From: an uncultured Prevotellaceae bacterium
GTDB lineage: Bacteria > Bacteroidota > Bacteroidia > Bacteroidales > Bacteroidaceae
DNA: 43,054 nt
NCBI GenBank assembly: GCA_947165505.1
Contig: CAMVAT010000025.1
Location: 1 to 43,054 of the forward strand
Reading direction: 5' to 3'
In this document: positions 33,744 through 41,620 of the stretch, one piece after another
How the letters are laid out: the number at the start of each line of letters is the position of its first letter
Numbering within the stretch: position 1 is the stretch's first letter
The notes under the pieces: generated by a model
The model's input: only the letters and a program-made list of their open reading frames with translations
Databases searched by the model: none
What the model was told of the DNA's origin: nothing
Made by a program: the position numbers and the translations under genes

Positions 33744-33833
33744 TTTTCCAGGGTCGTATCAATATGTGTGGTAAGTGTGCGGTGTCGGATTCTTCTCCAG
33801 AACATCAGCGTGGGTGGTCATGATCTGTTTGTG

Positions 33834-33841
33834 CAAAGGTA
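33834..33841 (-). promoter_or_regulatory. -7 promoter element of the corrinoid methyltransferase operon
   Basis: The minus strand reads TACCTTTG, about 90 bases before the start codon of the fusion gene. The leader is too short to hold a full cobalamin riboswitch and shows no B12-box-like segment. Confidence 0.55.
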
Positions 33842-33880
33842 ATACAGAATCATGACACGAAAGAAGAAAGAGCGGAAAAA

Positions 33881-33926
33881 TTGTCTGCGACGCCACACAA
33901 TATTATATTTTGTCTGCGACGCCACA
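33881..33926. repeat. 17-bp direct repeat upstream of the methyltransferase promoter
   Basis: TTGTCTGCGACGCCACA occurs at 33881-33897 and 33910-33926, 29 bases apart, about 40-90 bases upstream of the -7 element. This could be an operator pair. The rest of 33927-34128 shows only one 8-bp hairpin (CTCCGTAG/CTACGGAG, 34031-34056) and no gene. Confidence 0.75.
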
Positions 33927-34128
33927 TAAATACGCATGAATAAAACACGAATGATTCATCAATAATATATTGTTTAAAATCTGTCCCCATGACCCGCTGT
34001 TCAACCTGCCTGCCTCCTTTACTCCATCTACTCCGTAGTATAATTCATCTACGGAGGTATGGAGGAAGGGAGGATATCGGTCGTGCCGACCGATTGATGT
34101 GGTGCCACCGTGCCCGCCTCGCCACGCC

Positions 34129-34384
34129 GTAGGGGCGGGTCACCGTGCCCGCCCGAACGAGCGACAGCGAGTTGAACATGACGCGAAGCGTTCTGAAAAA
34201 CCGGAATCGAATTTGAATAATCGTAATCGAATTTGAATAATTTGAATCGAATTTGAAAAATTTACACGCGAAGCGTGCCAGATCCCGTCGCCGCCTGCGG
34301 CGGGAAATCTTACAAATTTTATTCAAATTTCTCAGATGAACGGCCCAAAGGGCCGTGCGGGCGGGCACAGTGACCCGCCCCTAC
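34129..34384. repeat. 256-bp element with inverted GC-rich ends and internal 20-bp tandem repeats
   Basis: The left end GTAGGGGCGGGTCACCGTGC (34129) and right end (34358-34384) are inverted copies of a palindromic family also present once at 23889. Between them are three AATCGAATTTGAA copies with exact 20-bp period (34205, 34225, 34245), an ACGCGAAGCGT motif twice and GCCGCCTGCGGCGGG. There is no coding capacity. The layout is that of a small non-autonomous mobile unit. Confidence 0.75.
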
Positions 34385-34469
34385 AGCGCGGCAAATGCCC
34401 CTTGACCCGCTACTTTTCCTTGAACTGCGAAAAAAAGGCAAGAATAAAGGCTGTATGAGAAAAAATGCC

Positions 34470-34477
34470 TAACTTTG
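34470..34477 (+). promoter_or_regulatory. -7 promoter element of the TPM-domain gene
   Basis: TAACTTTG fits TAnnTTTG and lies 21 bases before the ATG at 34499, which argues against the longer TTG-started frame from 34475. Confidence 0.65.
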
Positions 34478-34498
34478 CAGCCGCTTACACGACCATCT

Positions 34499-35755
34499 AT
34501 GAAAAAACGAACCACTCCTCCACCCTACCGGCCCGCAAACGGACAGCAACCATACGGCCAGCAACAGCCACAGCAACCCTATGGACAACGGCCACCCTAC
34601 CAGCCGCAGCAACCCTACGGACAACCCTACGGACAGCCTCCCTATCAGCCGGCGGCCGGGCAGACGCCGCCACCCCATCGTCATTACACGCCCCAACGAC
34701 CGAAAAATGAGAAGTGGAAGGGATGCGCACTGGGGTGCCTCATCTCCTTCGGACTGTTCATGATTCTGGGCGTGATTGGACTGTTGCTTGAAGATGAAGA
34801 GACGAGCACCCCACAGACGAGCCTCCCCCCGACCCCCTCCGAAGGAGGTGGACACACGCTTGGACAGTTTGAGACCGACAGCACGGAGGTACTGGCTAAT
34901 GACAGTACCGATGTTGCTTGGGTTGACATCTATGCTAAACAGGAGGTGCACCCCACCCCACGAGAGTGGACGATAGACAATGTGCCGATGGCACATCTGG
35001 AGCACAAACGGCAATACGTGAGCGACCCCGACGGATACATGAGCGACTGGCAACGGGCGCGTGCTGACAGCTTCCTCTATATGATTGAGCACCAACTCGA
35101 CGTGCAGTCGGCCTTCATCGTGGTGGGACGCGTGCCAAACAAAGACGCACAGCGCTTCGCCATCGACCTGGGCAAGAAATACGGCATCAGCACAGCTGAC
35201 ACGCACCGTGGCGTGACCATCTGCATCGCCGTGGCCGACAGGAAATTCTCGCTCTCCACCTCGCAGGGCGTGCAGGAGCAACTGACCGACCTCAAATGCG
35301 GACGCATCACCGACCGGTATATCATCCCCAACATGAAGGCCGACAACACGGGCGCCGCCGTGATGCAGACGTGCGAGGCGCTCTACTTCACACTCAAGGA
35401 CGGTGAACCGCATCTCGCTGACTCAATCGCCGACGCACAGATCACGCAGGCGATGAGCCAGGCACCGCAGAAAAAGATGAGCGATGACGAGAAGACCTCG
35501 GTGGTGGTTGGGTTCCTGGTGATCATTTTCGGGGGCATCATCTGGTATATCTTCAAGAAATTTGTGCCCAACCCCTTCCGCAGCTCACACAGTTACAACG
35601 GTCTCAGCCAGTCGGGCAGCGGCAGTTACAACTACGACAGCGACGACGACGATGACGACTACAGTAGTAGCAGCAGTGACTACGACGATGACGACGGGGG
35701 TTCTTACGGCGGCGACGACAGCTACGACGGCGGCGGGTCGAGCGGCGGTTGGTAG
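34499..35755 (+). CDS. TPM-domain membrane protein with Pro/Gln-rich N-terminus and Gly/Asp-rich tail
   Basis: The 418-residue product starts MKKRTTPPPYRP. Residues about 8-70 are a low-complexity QPYGQ-rich tract, and a membrane segment lies at about 74-94. Residues about 150-305 form a TPM (YgcG-like) domain with MIEHQLDVQSAFIVVGRVPNKDAQRFAIDLGKKYGI and GVTICIAVADRKFSLSTSQGVQEQLTD. A second membrane segment follows at about 335-355. The tail is Asp/Ser-rich and ends GGGSSGGW. TPM proteins of this type are linked to membrane and photosystem repair in plants and have unknown roles in bacteria. Residues about 108-120 (SLPPTPSEGGGHT) are encoded by the in-frame palindromic element at 34822-34856. 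It has its own promoter. Confidence 0.85.
   Translation: MKKRTTPPPYRPANGQQPYGQQQPQQPYGQRPPYQPQQPYGQPYGQPPYQPAAGQTPPPHRHYTPQRPKNEKWKGCALGCLISFGLFMILGVIGLLLEDEETSTPQTSLPPTPSEGGGHTLGQFETDSTEVLANDSTDVAWVDIYAKQEVHPTPREWTIDNVPMAHLEHKRQYVSDPDGYMSDWQRARADSFLYMIEHQLDVQSAFIVVGRVPNKDAQRFAIDLGKKYGISTADTHRGVTICIAVADRKFSLSTSQGVQEQLTDLKCGRITDRYIIPNMKADNTGAAVMQTCEALYFTLKDGEPHLADSIADAQITQAMSQAPQKKMSDDEKTSVVVGFLVIIFGGIIWYIFKKFVPNPFRSSHSYNGLSQSGSGSYNYDSDDDDDDYSSSSSDYDDDDGGSYGGDDSYDGGGSSGGW
34822..34856. repeat. In-frame palindromic element in the TPM-domain gene
   Basis: GAGCCTCCCCCCGACCCCCT followed by CCGAAGGAGGTGGACAC is nearly identical to 32596-32634 but read in the opposite orientation relative to the gene. 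It sits just after the first membrane segment in a Thr/Ser-rich linker. Confidence 0.9.
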
Positions 35756-35795
35756 CGTAGAACGATATGTTTTTTGAACACCTGTCACTATCGCT

Positions 35796-37076
35796 TTAAT
35801 TCCTTAGGCAACCAATAGGTATGACGAACACACCATCTTCCTTTCGTTGGTAGGCAAAATCGCCGGTAGCCGTAAGTACCATGAGGAATGAAGGCTTTTT
35901 CATCTTTGTCGTATCAATCTTATCGGCAAGAGTTTTCAATGCAGATGCACCGTCATTGATGAGTTCATCACCACCAAGTTTAATTTCTATTAACCCATAT
36001 TGTCCATTTCGTAAATGAAGCACGGTGTCACATTCCAAACCTGTCTTGTCTCTGTAATGATACACCTCGCCGTCCAAAGCGTCGGCATATACACGCAAGT
36101 CTCTTACACATAGGGTCTCAAAAAACAATCCCATCGTGTTAAGGTCATTGATTAAATCCTCAGGACCGAGTCCGAGTGCCGCTGTAGCTATTGACGGATC
36201 TACATAATAGCGCGTGTCACTTGTACGTATGGCTGTCTTAGAACGCAGATTGGGATTCCATGCGTGCATGTCTTCTATGACAAAGATCTTTCTAAGAGCT
36301 TTTATATAACTATTTACGGTGTCCTCGTCGAGGGTACTGCTGTCATTAGCTAGCATGTCTTCCCGTATTACGGCAAGAGCTGTCTGGTTACCTTGCTGAC
36401 GTGCGTATGAACGCATGAGCCGCTTGACTCTTTCCGGGTCACGCTGAACACCGTCAACTCTCGAAGCATCAATATTTGCCACGGCATCGAAGTATTCCAA
36501 CGCTCTGTCAAGGGCAATGTCCTCACTTTGCAAAGTGGCTTTGGGCCAACCTCCCCTGCATATAAGATAAGCAATGCGTGAAAGGTCAAGGCTGTTTTCG
36601 CTGTAAAGGCCTTCTGTCTCACCCCTAAACAATGCGTCGAGGCTTATCTCGCCGTTAGATTCTCCTGATTCAAACAGACTCATTGTACGCATTGTCAATC
36701 TTGCAATACGCCCTGTTCCGGAATGTACCATTTCGCCTTTGTTGGCTTCTGGGGGTACTGATGAACCTGTCAGCATATAAAAGCCATCACCCTCACGGTG
36801 GTCAACATCATATCGTATTGCATCCCAGAATTTGGGGGCTACTTGCCACTCGTCAATAAGTCTTGGCGTTTCACCTTCGAGCAATTTCTTTATATTGATG
36901 TCTGCCAATCTCAGGTATTGACTTTTATGTTCTGGGTCTGACATATATAGTGTACTCTTTGCCTGTTGTTCACAGGTTGTCGTTTTACCACACCACTTGG
37001 GGCCTTCCATAAGTACAGCACCACATCCTTTGAGCTTACGTTCAAGCAACTTGTCGAGAATCCTTTTCTTGTACAT
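35796..37076 (-). CDS. AAA-type ATPase with DUF4143 C-terminal domain
   Basis: The 426-residue protein has a P-loop GPKWCGKT at 25-32, a Walker B-type LIDEWQVAP and a sensor-like FYMLTGSS, then helical regions. A C-terminal DUF4143 region holds a PD-(D/E)XK-like signature: Asp350 in LECDTV, Glu364 and Lys366 in LIEIKLGG. COG1373 proteins of this kind occur in many scattered copies in Bacteroidales; their function is unknown. G+C is clearly lower than in the neighbours, suggesting transfer. A -7 element is 30 bases upstream of the start, and a four-copy repeat array lies just before it. Confidence 0.88.
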   Translation of the reverse strand: MYKKRILDKLLERKLKGCGAVLMEGPKWCGKTTTCEQQAKSTLYMSDPEHKSQYLRLADINIKKLLEGETPRLIDEWQVAPKFWDAIRYDVDHREGDGFYMLTGSSVPPEANKGEMVHSGTGRIARLTMRTMSLFESGESNGEISLDALFRGETEGLYSENSLDLSRIAYLICRGGWPKATLQSEDIALDRALEYFDAVANIDASRVDGVQRDPERVKRLMRSYARQQGNQTALAVIREDMLANDSSTLDEDTVNSYIKALRKIFVIEDMHAWNPNLRSKTAIRTSDTRYYVDPSIATAALGLGPEDLINDLNTMGLFFETLCVRDLRVYADALDGEVYHYRDKTGLECDTVLHLRNGQYGLIEIKLGGDELINDGASALKTLADKIDTTKMKKPSFLMVLTATGDFAYQRKEDGVFVIPIGCLRN

Positions 37077-37105
37077 TGTAACGTCCTTTTTATAGAAATC
37101 CGCTG

Positions 37106-37113
37106 CAAAAATA
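37106..37113 (-). promoter_or_regulatory. -7 promoter element of the AAA/DUF4143 gene
   Basis: The minus strand reads TATTTTTG, about 30 bases before the ATG at 37076. The expected -33 region overlaps the first copy of the 23-bp-spaced repeat array. Confidence 0.65.
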
Positions 37114-37131
37114 ATACTTTTTATTCAAATC

Positions 37132-37223
37132 CGGTAATTTGGCCGAGTATTTTTCGGTAATTTGGATTGCTTTCATTCGGTGATTTGGCTTAATTTTACT
37201 CGGCAATATGGATTTTTCCGAAA
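37132..37223. repeat. Four direct repeats at exact 23-bp spacing upstream of the ATPase gene
   Basis: CGGTAATTTGG occurs at 37132 and 37155, CGGTGATTTGG at 37178 and CGGCAATATGG at 37201. Each 11-bp core is followed by a 12-bp variable AT-rich segment. The constant period and conserved core suggest a cooperative protein-binding array (operator or iteron-like). It lies directly upstream of the ATPase promoter. Confidence 0.9.
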
Positions 37224-37245
37224 ATCTCAATGAACATTGACATAA

Positions 37246-37689
37246 ATCTTAATTGCGTGGATAAATGTGACGCGTATTTGTCAGCCAAGAACCGAGGTTT
37301 CGTCTTTCCTGCAAGCGCCAGAGTTATCTGTTTTTGCCAACGATATGATGAAAGCGTTCCAAGGCATCTCTATATTGAAACTACAGCAGGCTTGCATAGA
37401 AAAATACGGTGAGACTTACTGCACAATGGAGGTTGGTGACTGGTATCACGTTGTTAGAGACTATGTGGAACGTCAGACCAAACGGAATGATGTGCGTGAT
37501 GATGAAGAAGTCACATGGATGATGGCAGCAGAAAGTAATGAGTTTTCTACAGTTACGCCTGTAGAATGACAAGCGGTTTCCTTGCTACAGTTCTGTTATA
37601 AGCAAAAGGATTTGTTTGATAGAATACCTTGGCAACAACAACTGATGCCACTGCAAGAGGAGTTTGCCGGGAAGTTGCACTGTGTTTGA
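37246..37689 (+). pseudogene. Remnant of an unrecognised gene with an internal stop codon
   Basis: A frame with ordinary protein-like sequence (ELSVFANDMMKAFQGISILK, YGETYCTMEVGDWYHVVRDY) runs from 37246 to a TGA at 37567-37569. The same frame then continues with protein-like sequence (LLQFCYKQKDLFDRIPWQQQ) to a second TGA at 37687-37689. There is no convincing start codon or promoter, so it looks like a 5'-truncated gene with a nonsense mutation. A GTG at 37267 could start a 100-residue product. I do not recognise the family. It lies between the repeat array and a repeat mosaic, consistent with an integration or decay site. Confidence 0.45.
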
Positions 37690-37920
37690 AGACACACGCC
37701 CCCTCCCCGACCCTCCCCGAGGGGAGGGAGTAGTTAGCACGACGATCGCGACGAATGGCGGACAGGGCACGCCCTGTCCCTACTTATAAACCCACATATC
37801 TCAAACCTCGACTAAAAGTAAAAATTAAAGTGCACGAAACCGTGTAGAACACTAAACACCAAACACTCGACACTCAACAAAAATAGTCCTCAAACCTCAA
37901 ATCTCAAATCTCAAACCTTA
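37690..37920. repeat. Repeat mosaic before the response-regulator gene end
   Basis: A CCCTCCCCGAGGGGAGGGAG palindrome region (37700-37730), one arm of the GGACAGGGC family (37760-37784), ACACTAAACACCAAACACTCGACAC units and CTCAAATCTCAAATCTCAAACC units follow each other up to the stop codon of the minus-strand gene. No gene is seen. Confidence 0.85.
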
Positions 37921-38565
37921 TTATATATAATACTCCGCGGCATCTACCAAGCCGGCACGCAGGGCATACTTGGTGGCCTCGTGCACATTGTTGACGTTGA
38001 GTTTGCGGAAGATATTCTTGCGGTGGGTGTTGACAGTATGAAAACTGGAGAAACGCCGTTCGGCAATCTCTTTGGTGGTCAGTCCCAGCGCGATGTCTTT
38101 GAGTATCTCCGTCTCGGTCTTGGTCAGGTTGATGCGCTCCTCGGGCACGGCCGCGGGGGCGATGAGCAACTCAGCCGCCTGCTGGCAGATATAGCGCTGA
38201 CTGGCAACGGCGGCGCGCATGCTGTCACGTATCTCGTTCAGGGGCGACCCCTTCATCACGATGCTCACCATGGGCGACGACACCACCACACGGCGGATGA
38301 ACTCTACGCTGAGGTCGTCGCTGAAGAGAATCCACCTGACGCGCGGAAAGCGCAGGCAGAGGATGAGCAGTTCGTCGGCATCGTTGATGTCGAAGAGCGT
38401 ATAGTCGAGGATGATGGCGGCCTCGCCGTCGGGCGCCACGGTCTTGAGTTGTTCGATGAGTCCGGCCTTATCTGACGATTCTTTGTATTCGCAGTTCATC
38501 ATCTGGAGCAGATGAACCAAGCCGGTGCGTGTAATATCTTGGTTGTCGGCTAAAAGGAAAAGCAT
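37921..38565 (-). CDS. LuxR/NarL-type response regulator
   Basis: The start is at MLFLLADNQDITRTGLVHLL (38565), giving 214 residues. The longer frame runs inside the upstream thioesterase gene and is rejected. It has a receiver domain with acidic Asp7, the phospho-acceptor Asp54 in AIILDYTLFD and a lysine in IVMKGSP. A LuxR HTH follows, with LTKTETEILKDIALGLTTKEIAERRFSSFHTVNTHRKNIFRKLNV. No histidine kinase is in the window. It is the last gene of a four-gene minus-strand run, four bases after the thioesterase gene. Confidence 0.9.
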   Translation of the reverse strand: MLFLLADNQDITRTGLVHLLQMMNCEYKESSDKAGLIEQLKTVAPDGEAAIILDYTLFDINDADELLILCLRFPRVRWILFSDDLSVEFIRRVVVSSPMVSIVMKGSPLNEIRDSMRAAVASQRYICQQAAELLIAPAAVPEERINLTKTETEILKDIALGLTTKEIAERRFSSFHTVNTHRKNIFRKLNVNNVHEATKYALRAGLVDAAEYYI

Positions 38566-38569
38566 GATT

Positions 38570-39055
38570 TCAAAACGGCATGATTTCTTCGTTTTCGAGT
38601 CCGCACTCGGTGAACCCCATTTCGCGTGCTTTCTCTTCGCCCATGGCGAAGTAGAGCGCGTCGCCCTCGGCGCAGAGCTCATCCTTGGCGTTGCGCAGTT
38701 CAACGTGTATGTTGACGAAATTGCGTTTGCGGTCGGCAATCCATGCGCGGATAGACAATTGCGGGTCTGACGACGAGACCGGTTTCTTGAAGTTGACAGA
38801 CAGGCGCGACGTCATGCCGGCGGTCTGCAGTTTGCGTGTCACCACCCACCCGGCGGTCTCGTCGATGAGTGTGCTGATGATGCCGCCGTGCAGGGTGCCT
38901 ACCCAGCCCTGATAGTAGTCGCCGGGCCGCCAGTAACTGAGGATGTTGTCACCCTCTTCGTAAAATTGCAGATGCAGGCCTACGGGGTTTCCGGGTGCAC
39001 ATCCGAAGCAGTTGTAGCCCTCTTTGTTGAGCCAGGGGTTGATGATTTTACGCAT
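38570..39055 (-). CDS. PaaI-family hotdog thioesterase
   Basis: The 161-residue hotdog-fold protein has CFGCAPGNPVGLHLQFY at the start and the active-site region GTLHGGIISTLIDETAGW, followed by RLSVNFKKPV and a final VELRNAKDELCAEGDALYF strand. Members hydrolyse acyl-CoA thioesters in the cytosol; the acyl group cannot be read here. It lies 12 bases after the DUF5686 gene and 4 before the response-regulator gene. Confidence 0.87.
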   Translation of the reverse strand: MRKIINPWLNKEGYNCFGCAPGNPVGLHLQFYEEGDNILSYWRPGDYYQGWVGTLHGGIISTLIDETAGWVVTRKLQTAGMTSRLSVNFKKPVSSSDPQLSIRAWIADRKRNFVNIHVELRNAKDELCAEGDALYFAMGEEKAREMGFTECGLENEEIMPF

Positions 39056-39067
39056 GATTTTTTTCTA

Positions 39068-41620
39068 TTAGAACGACAGTTCGAATCCGAAGCGCACACC
39101 GTTGCGCTTCACACCGGGCAGTCCGGTGTAGGAGAGTCGCCGTACATAGGTGATCTGGAAGAACTTGAGGATATTGTGCAGACCGATGACAAACTCCCAG
39201 TAGGGTTCATTCTTGTTGAAGAAATGGATATTCTCCGGGAACTGGAAGAGCATCGGGTCGTTAGCGTTCATCTCAAGCAACGGGTTGTTTTTATCGGTCA
39301 ACTTGCCGAGCATGCCTCGGATGCCAATGAGTTCGCGGCACTTCAGCTTTTTCAAGAACGGTATGCGGTTGAGGATTTTTCCGTTCAGGTCCCAGATAAT
39401 CTCGGTGGAGATATAGCGGTCGGTGAGAAACTCCATGTTGTTCATCAGCGCGAAGGTACCCTCCTGCATGACGTACGAGAGGCTGGCGGCGGGCATGATG
39501 AGCAGCGGGAAGGGCACTTTGTTCCACTGCGCGCCCATCTTAAAGCGGAAGTCGATCTTGCCCCAGCTTTTCATCCAGGTGCGCTTAAACAGTCCCAACT
39601 CGGTGAAGTTGTATTTATACTGTCCGCCGAGGAACCCGTCGAAGCCCATGGTGTGGCTGGCGTAGAACTCAGGTGCGTCGAAATTGATGGCGAAGCGGTG
39701 CTGCTTGGTGTTGATGTAGGTGCGTCCGGGACAGAGGCGGAAGGCCAGCGTCATCTCCGTGGTGCGTATCTTATTGACGGGCGACCCGTCGGCCACACGG
39801 TTGAAGTGCAGTTCGCCGGTGGGCTCGTTGCTCTCGGTCTTGATGTTAAACATGGTGTGCAGTCCCCACTCCGACTCCCAGTCGAAACTGATTTTCTGCC
39901 GGTTGTAGAAATACATCTGATCGACCTTCTGCCAGCGGAATGCCGAGAACATATTATCCTTGTCGGTATAGAGGAACTTATCCGATGGCGACATCACATC
40001 CTTGGCCGTCTCGAACGAGATGGAGCGCATGGGGAACTCAGAGGGCTGATACTCTTTCTTATTAAACGAATAGGTGACGAGCGAGCTGTAGTAATGCTCA
40101 TGGCTCCGGGTGCCGTAAGCATAGAATCCCTTCCAGAAGAGGTGCGGATTGAGTGCCGCCGTGGTCTGCCCCGAGACCCTGAAGCGGAATCCATCTACGA
40201 AGTTGCGCGAGATGATGGTGTTGATGGGGCCGATGTCGAATTTGCTTTTTGAGTTCTGGGTGCCCGTCTCCACGAAGTTCTCCACCAGTGCTTTGAATCC
40301 GAAGAGCAGGTACTTGAATCCCTTGGTCTGCTCGATGCGGTGGATGAAGGCCGACATCGACGACTCGCTCTTGGTCAGTTCCACCGACCGGTACTGCGTC
40401 CAGAACTTGTCGTCGCGCATCTTCGCCTCAGCCTCGTATCGAGTCTTGGCCTTGCCCTTGAAGAGGCTCTTCGGCAGTTCGTCGAAGGCATAGTCGCTCA
40501 GGCGTGTTGACCTGATGACGATGGCTTTGCTCAGGAAATTGACGAGCGACATCTCTACAAGCATATCATCCACGGTGAGCACCCACTCGCCATTGGGGAG
40601 TTGCTTGTACTCCTGCTCCACCTTCATGTTATCCACGAAGTTGACACCGCTTTTCTTGGGTATGTTGAGCGACGCCTTTTTCAGGTGCAGCGTACTGTCG
40701 TTGAGCACCCATATCTCGCCGCTGAATCCGAAGTCTTGCTGGTTGTTGGGATAGAACTGAAGGTGTATGCACCGGTCGGGGCCCACATACACGGTATCTA
40801 CGATATAGTATCGGTAGAAGGCCACGGCATCGCGCCCGATAGGACTGGTGAAGGGGTGCTGCAAGAGCCGCACCTGGTCGTCGTAGAGGTCAACGTCGGT
40901 GAACACGTCCTTGAGCACGTTGTTGAGGATATTGCCCGTCTCGATGAGCTGGTTGATGCCGTTCGAGGCCTGTCCCATCACAATGTCTTTCTCTGCCTTA
41001 GGGTCTTTGCGGTAGATATGCCTGATGACCGTCTCATCCACCGAGATGGGCAGGATGAGCTTTCCGTTCTGGGGGCACAGCTCCACTTGGTTGATATACC
41101 ACTGCTGTTTCTTGTTTTGCGCGTCCTCGAGTTCGGCAGGCGAGATGTCGTTGACACCCAGCGTGATTTTCTGATACTTGTTGTATTGATAGAAGTCGTG
41201 GTTGGCCAGGTCGCTTTTCTTCTTGGCAGCCACCACGCGCTTCATCAGTTCCACGGCGGGATTGTTCTTTCGGCTGTACCTGGAGCGTTTCGACTTGACC
41301 ACCACCTCGGCCAGCGCCTGCGCCTCGGGTTTGAGTTTCACCACGAGAGGCAGTTTCATACCTGCTTTAACAGGTATCTGCTGGGGGGTGTAACCCACGG
41401 CGCTGACGGTGAGATGCCACCCGTCGTGCCTCTCGATAGAGAAGCGTCCGCTGGCATCACTGGCCACACCGATATGGTTGCCCTTGTAAAAAGCCGACGC
41501 GAAGGGGATGGTGTCGCCGTTCTCATCGTCGAGCACTACTCCTGTAATCTGTGCCGCCGCGTGGCTGGCAACAAGAGCCATCAGGAATGTCAGTAAAAAA
41601 TATTTAATCGATCTCTTCAT
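39068..41620 (-). CDS. DUF5686 outer-membrane protein with N-terminal carboxypeptidase-like domain
   Basis: With MKRSIKYFLLTFLMALVASHAAAQ as start (41620; an alternative ATG is at 41629) the product has 850 residues. A signal peptide is followed by a CarboxypepD_reg-like domain (ITGVVLDDENGDTIPFASAFYKGN) as in TonB-dependent receptors. A long DUF5686 region then follows, with many aromatic beta strands and a C-terminal NGVRFGFELSF barrel strand. There is no plug domain, so it is not a classical receptor. The gene overlaps the end of the inositol-phosphate synthase gene by 17 bases. An envelope role tied to inositol lipids is a possibility raised only by this overlap. Confidence 0.85.
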   Translation of the reverse strand: MKRSIKYFLLTFLMALVASHAAAQITGVVLDDENGDTIPFASAFYKGNHIGVASDASGRFSIERHDGWHLTVSAVGYTPQQIPVKAGMKLPLVVKLKPEAQALAEVVVKSKRSRYSRKNNPAVELMKRVVAAKKKSDLANHDFYQYNKYQKITLGVNDISPAELEDAQNKKQQWYINQVELCPQNGKLILPISVDETVIRHIYRKDPKAEKDIVMGQASNGINQLIETGNILNNVLKDVFTDVDLYDDQVRLLQHPFTSPIGRDAVAFYRYYIVDTVYVGPDRCIHLQFYPNNQQDFGFSGEIWVLNDSTLHLKKASLNIPKKSGVNFVDNMKVEQEYKQLPNGEWVLTVDDMLVEMSLVNFLSKAIVIRSTRLSDYAFDELPKSLFKGKAKTRYEAEAKMRDDKFWTQYRSVELTKSESSMSAFIHRIEQTKGFKYLLFGFKALVENFVETGTQNSKSKFDIGPINTIISRNFVDGFRFRVSGQTTAALNPHLFWKGFYAYGTRSHEHYYSSLVTYSFNKKEYQPSEFPMRSISFETAKDVMSPSDKFLYTDKDNMFSAFRWQKVDQMYFYNRQKISFDWESEWGLHTMFNIKTESNEPTGELHFNRVADGSPVNKIRTTEMTLAFRLCPGRTYINTKQHRFAINFDAPEFYASHTMGFDGFLGGQYKYNFTELGLFKRTWMKSWGKIDFRFKMGAQWNKVPFPLLIMPAASLSYVMQEGTFALMNNMEFLTDRYISTEIIWDLNGKILNRIPFLKKLKCRELIGIRGMLGKLTDKNNPLLEMNANDPMLFQFPENIHFFNKNEPYWEFVIGLHNILKFFQITYVRRLSYTGLPGVKRNGVRFGFELSF

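Noticed and set aside
33744..33840. Cobalamin or SAM riboswitch in front of the corrinoid operon
   Set aside because: The leader of about 85 bases is too short for a cobalamin riboswitch and I find no B12-box-like or SAM-type core.
37132..37223. CRISPR-like array
   Set aside because: The repeat core is only 11 bp with 12-bp spacers, far shorter than CRISPR units, and no cas gene is present.
38566..38739. N-terminal extension of the response regulator by 58 residues
   Set aside because: It overlaps the thioesterase gene and has no receiver-domain features; the receiver domain begins at MLFLLADNQD.
38888..40252. Long plus-strand open frame (454 residues)
   Set aside because: It is the antisense of the thioesterase and DUF5686 genes, which have clear family motifs; the composition is that of a shadow frame.
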